A stretch of DNA of 7,436 bases from Actinomycetota bacterium (GTDB lineage: Bacteria; Actinomycetota; Actinomycetes; Actinomycetales; Microbacteriaceae), in NCBI GenBank assembly GCA_027728145.1, contig JAQBZV010000048.1, positions 1 to 7,436 of the forward strand. Direction: 5' to 3'. The notes beneath the pieces were generated by a model that searched no databases, was not told where the DNA came from, and saw nothing but the letters and a program-made list of their open reading frames with translations. How positions within the stretch are numbered: position 1 is the first letter of the stretch; every line of letters starts with the position of its first letter. Positions 5,203 through 7,436 of the stretch are shown one piece after another. The position numbers and the translations under genes are program-made.

Positions 5203-5832
5203 CTACAGAGAATCCACCCAATTGGCCAGCACACGCAACCCCGCTGGGCCTGATTTTTCCGGGTGAAACTGGGTTGCTGCGAGTGGACCATTCTCCACTG
5301 CCGCCACAAAACGCTCACCGTGCTCAGACCATGTCACCAACGGCTCGGCAAAGGGTCCGCCGCCGGTGAGTTCAAACTGCGTTGCGGCGTAGGAGTGCAC
5401 AAAGTAAAAACGCTCCCCCTCCACACCCTGAAACAACACACTGCCCTCCGGCGCCTCGACTGTGTTCCACCCCATGTGGGGAAGCTGCGGCGCGTCCAAC
5501 TTGTCGACCACTCCGGGCCATTGGCCAAGCCCTGCTGTGGTGACACCGTGCTCTGTCCCTGTGTCAAACATGACCTGGAGTCCCACACAGATTCCGAGGA
5601 CGGCTTTGCCCCCAGCAAGGCGCGAGTCAATGATCTGATCGCCTCCTGCCTCCACAAGCGCCGTCATGACAGCTTCGAACGCTCCCACTCCGGGAACGAC
5701 GAGTCCCTCAGCGTCGAGGGCTCTCGCGCGATCCTTGGTCAGGGTGACCGAAGCACCCGCGTGCTCAAGCGCCTTCAGTGCCGAGTGGACATTGCCCGAA
5801 CCGTAGTCAAAGACGACGACTTTTTTTGCCAC
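5203..5832 (-). CDS. hisH: Imidazole glycerol phosphate synthase, glutamine amidotransferase subunit
   Basis: HisH hydrolyses glutamine and channels ammonia to HisF, which makes imidazole glycerol phosphate and AICAR from PRFAR. The 209-residue protein is a complete class I amidotransferase: VVVFDYGSGNVHSALKALE at the N-terminus, LVVPGVGAF (oxyanion-strand region), the nucleophile in LGICVGLQVMFD (Cys82), LPHMGWNTV, FYFVHSYAA, and the His-Glu pair of the triad in AATQFHPEKSG (His190, Glu192). The GTG at 5832 follows the hisB stop by 2 bases, so translation is probably coupled; AAAGG lies about 12 bases upstream. Codons 2-4 contain a run of seven A. Its partner hisF is not in the window. A palindrome follows immediately, before priA. 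Confidence 0.97.
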   Translation of the reverse strand: MAKKVVVFDYGSGNVHSALKALEHAGASVTLTKDRARALDAEGLVVPGVGAFEAVMTALVEAGGDQIIDSRLAGGKAVLGICVGLQVMFDTGTEHGVTTAGLGQWPGVVDKLDAPQLPHMGWNTVEAPEGSVLFQGVEGERFYFVHSYAATQFELTGGGPFAEPLVTWSEHGERFVAAVENGPLAATQFHPEKSGPAGLRVLANWVDSL

Positions 5833-5834
5833 GA

Positions 5835-6443
5835 CTAAAGAGCGCCTTTGGTGGAGGGAATTCCCTCGACCCGGGTGTCCCTCGCCACAGCTTGACGCAA
5901 CGCCCGAGCAAAGGCTTTGAACTCTGCTTCCGCAATGTGGTGGGGATCACGGCCATCAAGAACAGTGATGTGCACGGTCAAGTCCGCGTGCATGGTGATT
6001 GCCTCGAACACGTGTCGAACCAGAGACCCGGTGAAGTGGCCCCCGATGGCGTGGTATTCAAAACCCTCTGGCTCGCCGCTGTGCACGAGGTAGGGCCGAC
6101 CCGAAACATCCACCACGGCCCGAGCGAGCGCGTCATCCAGGGGAACAAGAGCATCACCAAAGCGGGCAATGCCTTTCTTGTCTCCCAGGGCCTCCAGGAG
6201 TGCCTGGCCGAGAACAATGGCGGTGTCCTCCACCGTGTGGTGGATATCGATATCGGTGTCACCCGAGGCATCAATCTCCAGGTCAATCAACGAGTGCTTC
6301 GACAGCGCGGTCAGCATGTGGTCATAGAAGGGAACCGTCGTCGAAATTTTCGACGACCCCGTTCCATCCAGGTTCAGCGAGAGCTTCACGCTCGATTCCG
6401 AGGTCGAGCGTTCCTTCGTGGCGGTGCGGGGTGTCTGACTCAC
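5835..6443 (-). CDS. hisB: Imidazoleglycerol-phosphate dehydratase
   Basis: This manganese enzyme dehydrates imidazole glycerol phosphate to imidazole acetol phosphate. At 202 residues it is the monofunctional form, without the phosphatase domain found in enterobacteria. Metal-binding motifs are both present: [13 protein letters not shown] (His68, His69, Glu72, Asp73) and [17 protein letters not shown] (His168, His169, Glu172). Other family blocks are [39 protein letters not shown] and [14 protein letters not shown]. The N-terminal [19 protein letters not shown] leads into the first strand. The GTG at 6443 overlaps the hisC TGA as GTGA, typical of coupled translation; the ribosome-binding site is weak. 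hisH follows after 2 bases. Confidence 0.97.
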   Translation of the reverse strand: MSQTPRTATKERSTSESSVKLSLNLDGTGSSKISTTVPFYDHMLTALSKHSLIDLEIDASGDTDIDIHHTVEDTAIVLGQALLEALGDKKGIARFGDALVPLDDALARAVVDVSGRPYLVHSGEPEGFEYHAIGGHFTGSLVRHVFEAITMHADLTVHITVLDGRDPHHIAEAEFKAFARALRQAVARDTRVEGIPSTKGAL

Positions 6444-7436
6444 GCGCTCAGTTTAGCCAGGGTGTCCAGGAAGAAACTTGTCTCCTCCTCGGTTCCTGCC
6501 GAAACTCGTAAGTGATGCGCGATGCCGACGTCTCGCACGAGGATGTCGCGCTCCAGCAGACTCTCGAAGAGCGCGTGGGGGTCTGACACCCCTCCAAAAA
6601 GGACAAAGTTTGCTTCGGAGTAGAGCGTCGGGTAGCCAAGCTGTGGCAGTTCATGAAGCAGTCGATCACGCTGAATTCTGATGTCGGCGACCATCGTGAG
6701 CATGGTCTCCCGGTGCTCCAGGGCCGCCACGGCGGCCGCCTGCGTGAGCGCGGAAAGGTGGTAGGGCAGTCGAACAAGCCGCATGGCATCAATGATCGCA
6801 GGATCGGCCAGGAGATATCCGACGCGCGCGCCAGCAAAGGCGAAGGCCTTCGACATGGTCCGTGACACCACGAGACGCTCTCTGCCGGCCAACAGCTGGG
6901 ACGCTGTTGGCGTTCCCTCGGGCAAAAATTCGACATAGGCCTCATCTACGAGGACTATCCCGGATGTTGCGTCGTACGCGGCCTCAATGGTCGACAGAGA
7001 CACCGGTGTTCCGGTGGGGTTGTTCGGGGCACAGAAAAACACCACGTCAGGCTGGTGTGTGACGATGTCGGCGACAACACTCTCCGTGGTGAGACTAAAG
7101 TCCTCCCCACGACGCCCCGCAACCCAGGCCGTTCCGGTGGACTCGGCGATGATGGAGTGCATCGAATACGTCGGGGGGAACCCGAGAAGAGACCGATCAG
7201 GTCCGCCAAAGGCTTGCAGAACGTGCTGAAGAACTTCGTTGGAGCCATTGGCGGCCCACACCATGTCGGACGTTATCGGGTCTCCGTGGTGTGACTCAGA
7301 GGCGTACTCAGCGAGGGAGTCCCGCAGGGCCGTAAATTCCCGATCTGGATAGCGGTTGATGCTTTCCAAGGCTTCCGCGAGCGACGCAAGAATTGACGCT
7401 CTGACAGCGTCTGGCACCGGGTGCGTGTTTTCGTTG
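6440..7436 (-). CDS. hisC: Histidinol-phosphate aminotransferase (5' end outside window)
   Basis: A PLP-dependent fold-type I aminotransferase that converts imidazole acetol phosphate and glutamate to histidinol phosphate. The last 331 residues are present, beginning within the conserved [12 protein letters not shown] block, so only a few tens of residues are missing beyond base 7436. Visible motifs: [19 protein letters not shown] (cofactor phosphate region), [20 protein letters not shown] (the PLP-pyridine Asp), [18 protein letters not shown] with the Schiff-base Lys at residue 196 of the fragment, and SEANFVLF. The C-terminal [10 protein letters not shown] contains the substrate-carboxylate Arg. 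A GTG at 7417 is an internal Val codon, because homology continues upstream of it. The TGA overlaps the hisB GTG by 4 bases. It is the first gene of the operon segment seen here; hisD is a plausible upstream neighbour but is not in view. Confidence 0.96.
   Translation of the reverse strand, partial: NENTHPVPDAVRASILASLAEALESINRYPDREFTALRDSLAEYASESHHGDPITSDMVWAANGSNEVLQHVLQAFGGPDRSLLGFPPTYSMHSIIAESTGTAWVAGRRGEDFSLTTESVVADIVTHQPDVVFFCAPNNPTGTPVSLSTIEAAYDATSGIVLVDEAYVEFLPEGTPTASQLLAGRERLVVSRTMSKAFAFAGARVGYLLADPAIIDAMRLVRLPYHLSALTQAAAVAALEHRETMLTMVADIRIQRDRLLHELPQLGYPTLYSEANFVLFGGVSDPHALFESLLERDILVRDVGIAHHLRVSAGTEEETSFFLDTLAKLSA

Noticed and set aside
5778..6515. A 245-codon plus-strand open frame opposite hisB.
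   Set aside because: It is antisense to a well-conserved gene with both metal motifs intact and has no recognisable domain; the same holds for the long plus-strand frames at 192-719, 4499-5125 and 5263-5838.
6440..7417. hisC as a complete gene starting at GTG 7417.
   Set aside because: The NENTHP motif typical of HisC is encoded upstream to the window edge, so this GTG is an internal Val codon.
1..7436. Mobile element, phage, toxin-antitoxin or defence system.
   Set aside because: No transposase, integrase, direct-repeat boundaries or unfamiliar gene cassette is visible; gene order and composition are uniform and typical of an actinobacterial core region.

Overview
The window is a chromosomal housekeeping segment from an actinobacterium. 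It most resembles Microbacteriaceae, possibly a small-genome aquatic lineage; the family guess is inference from gene order and protein style, not from a search. GC content is moderately high, and GTG starts are common (pheS, the RNA methyltransferase, hisH, hisB, DUF1844). Nothing looks mobile, and there are no tRNA or rRNA genes and no CRISPR arrays.

Almost everything reads on the minus strand, so transcription runs from high to low coordinates. The right half is the tail of a histidine operon: hisC (5' end outside the window), hisB, hisH, a PriA-type hisA and an SseB-domain gene. The junctions are tight: hisC/hisB overlap by 4 bases, hisB/hisH are 2 bases apart, and hisA/sseB overlap by 17 bases. 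The exception is a 107-base hisH-hisA gap, which holds a perfect 22-base palindrome, a second inverted repeat and a weak promoter candidate.

A single plus-strand gene, a DUF1844 protein, lies in the middle. It converges with sseB, and the two genes share one CTAG in which both stop codons lie. Upstream it diverges from infC.

The left half is the translation block infC-rpmI-rplT, ended by a 14-bp hairpin. It is followed by a SpoU-family RNA 2'-O-methyltransferase and the first 210 codons of pheS. The infC gene has no ATG, GTG or TTG that would give a full-length protein. It must start at a rare codon, best read as ATC at 2999, which fits the classical use of unusual infC starts for autoregulation by IF3. 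Upstream is a leader of about 190 nt with several hairpins, probably regulating the L35/L20 block. Two TANNNT -10 hexamers lie back to back at 3196-3205 and may form one symmetric divergent promoter for infC and DUF1844.

I did not find a previously undescribed system. The points that merit a second look are regulatory (infC start and leader, divergent promoter, hisH-hisA gap) and one protein oddity, a lysine/alanine/proline-rich tail on IF3.
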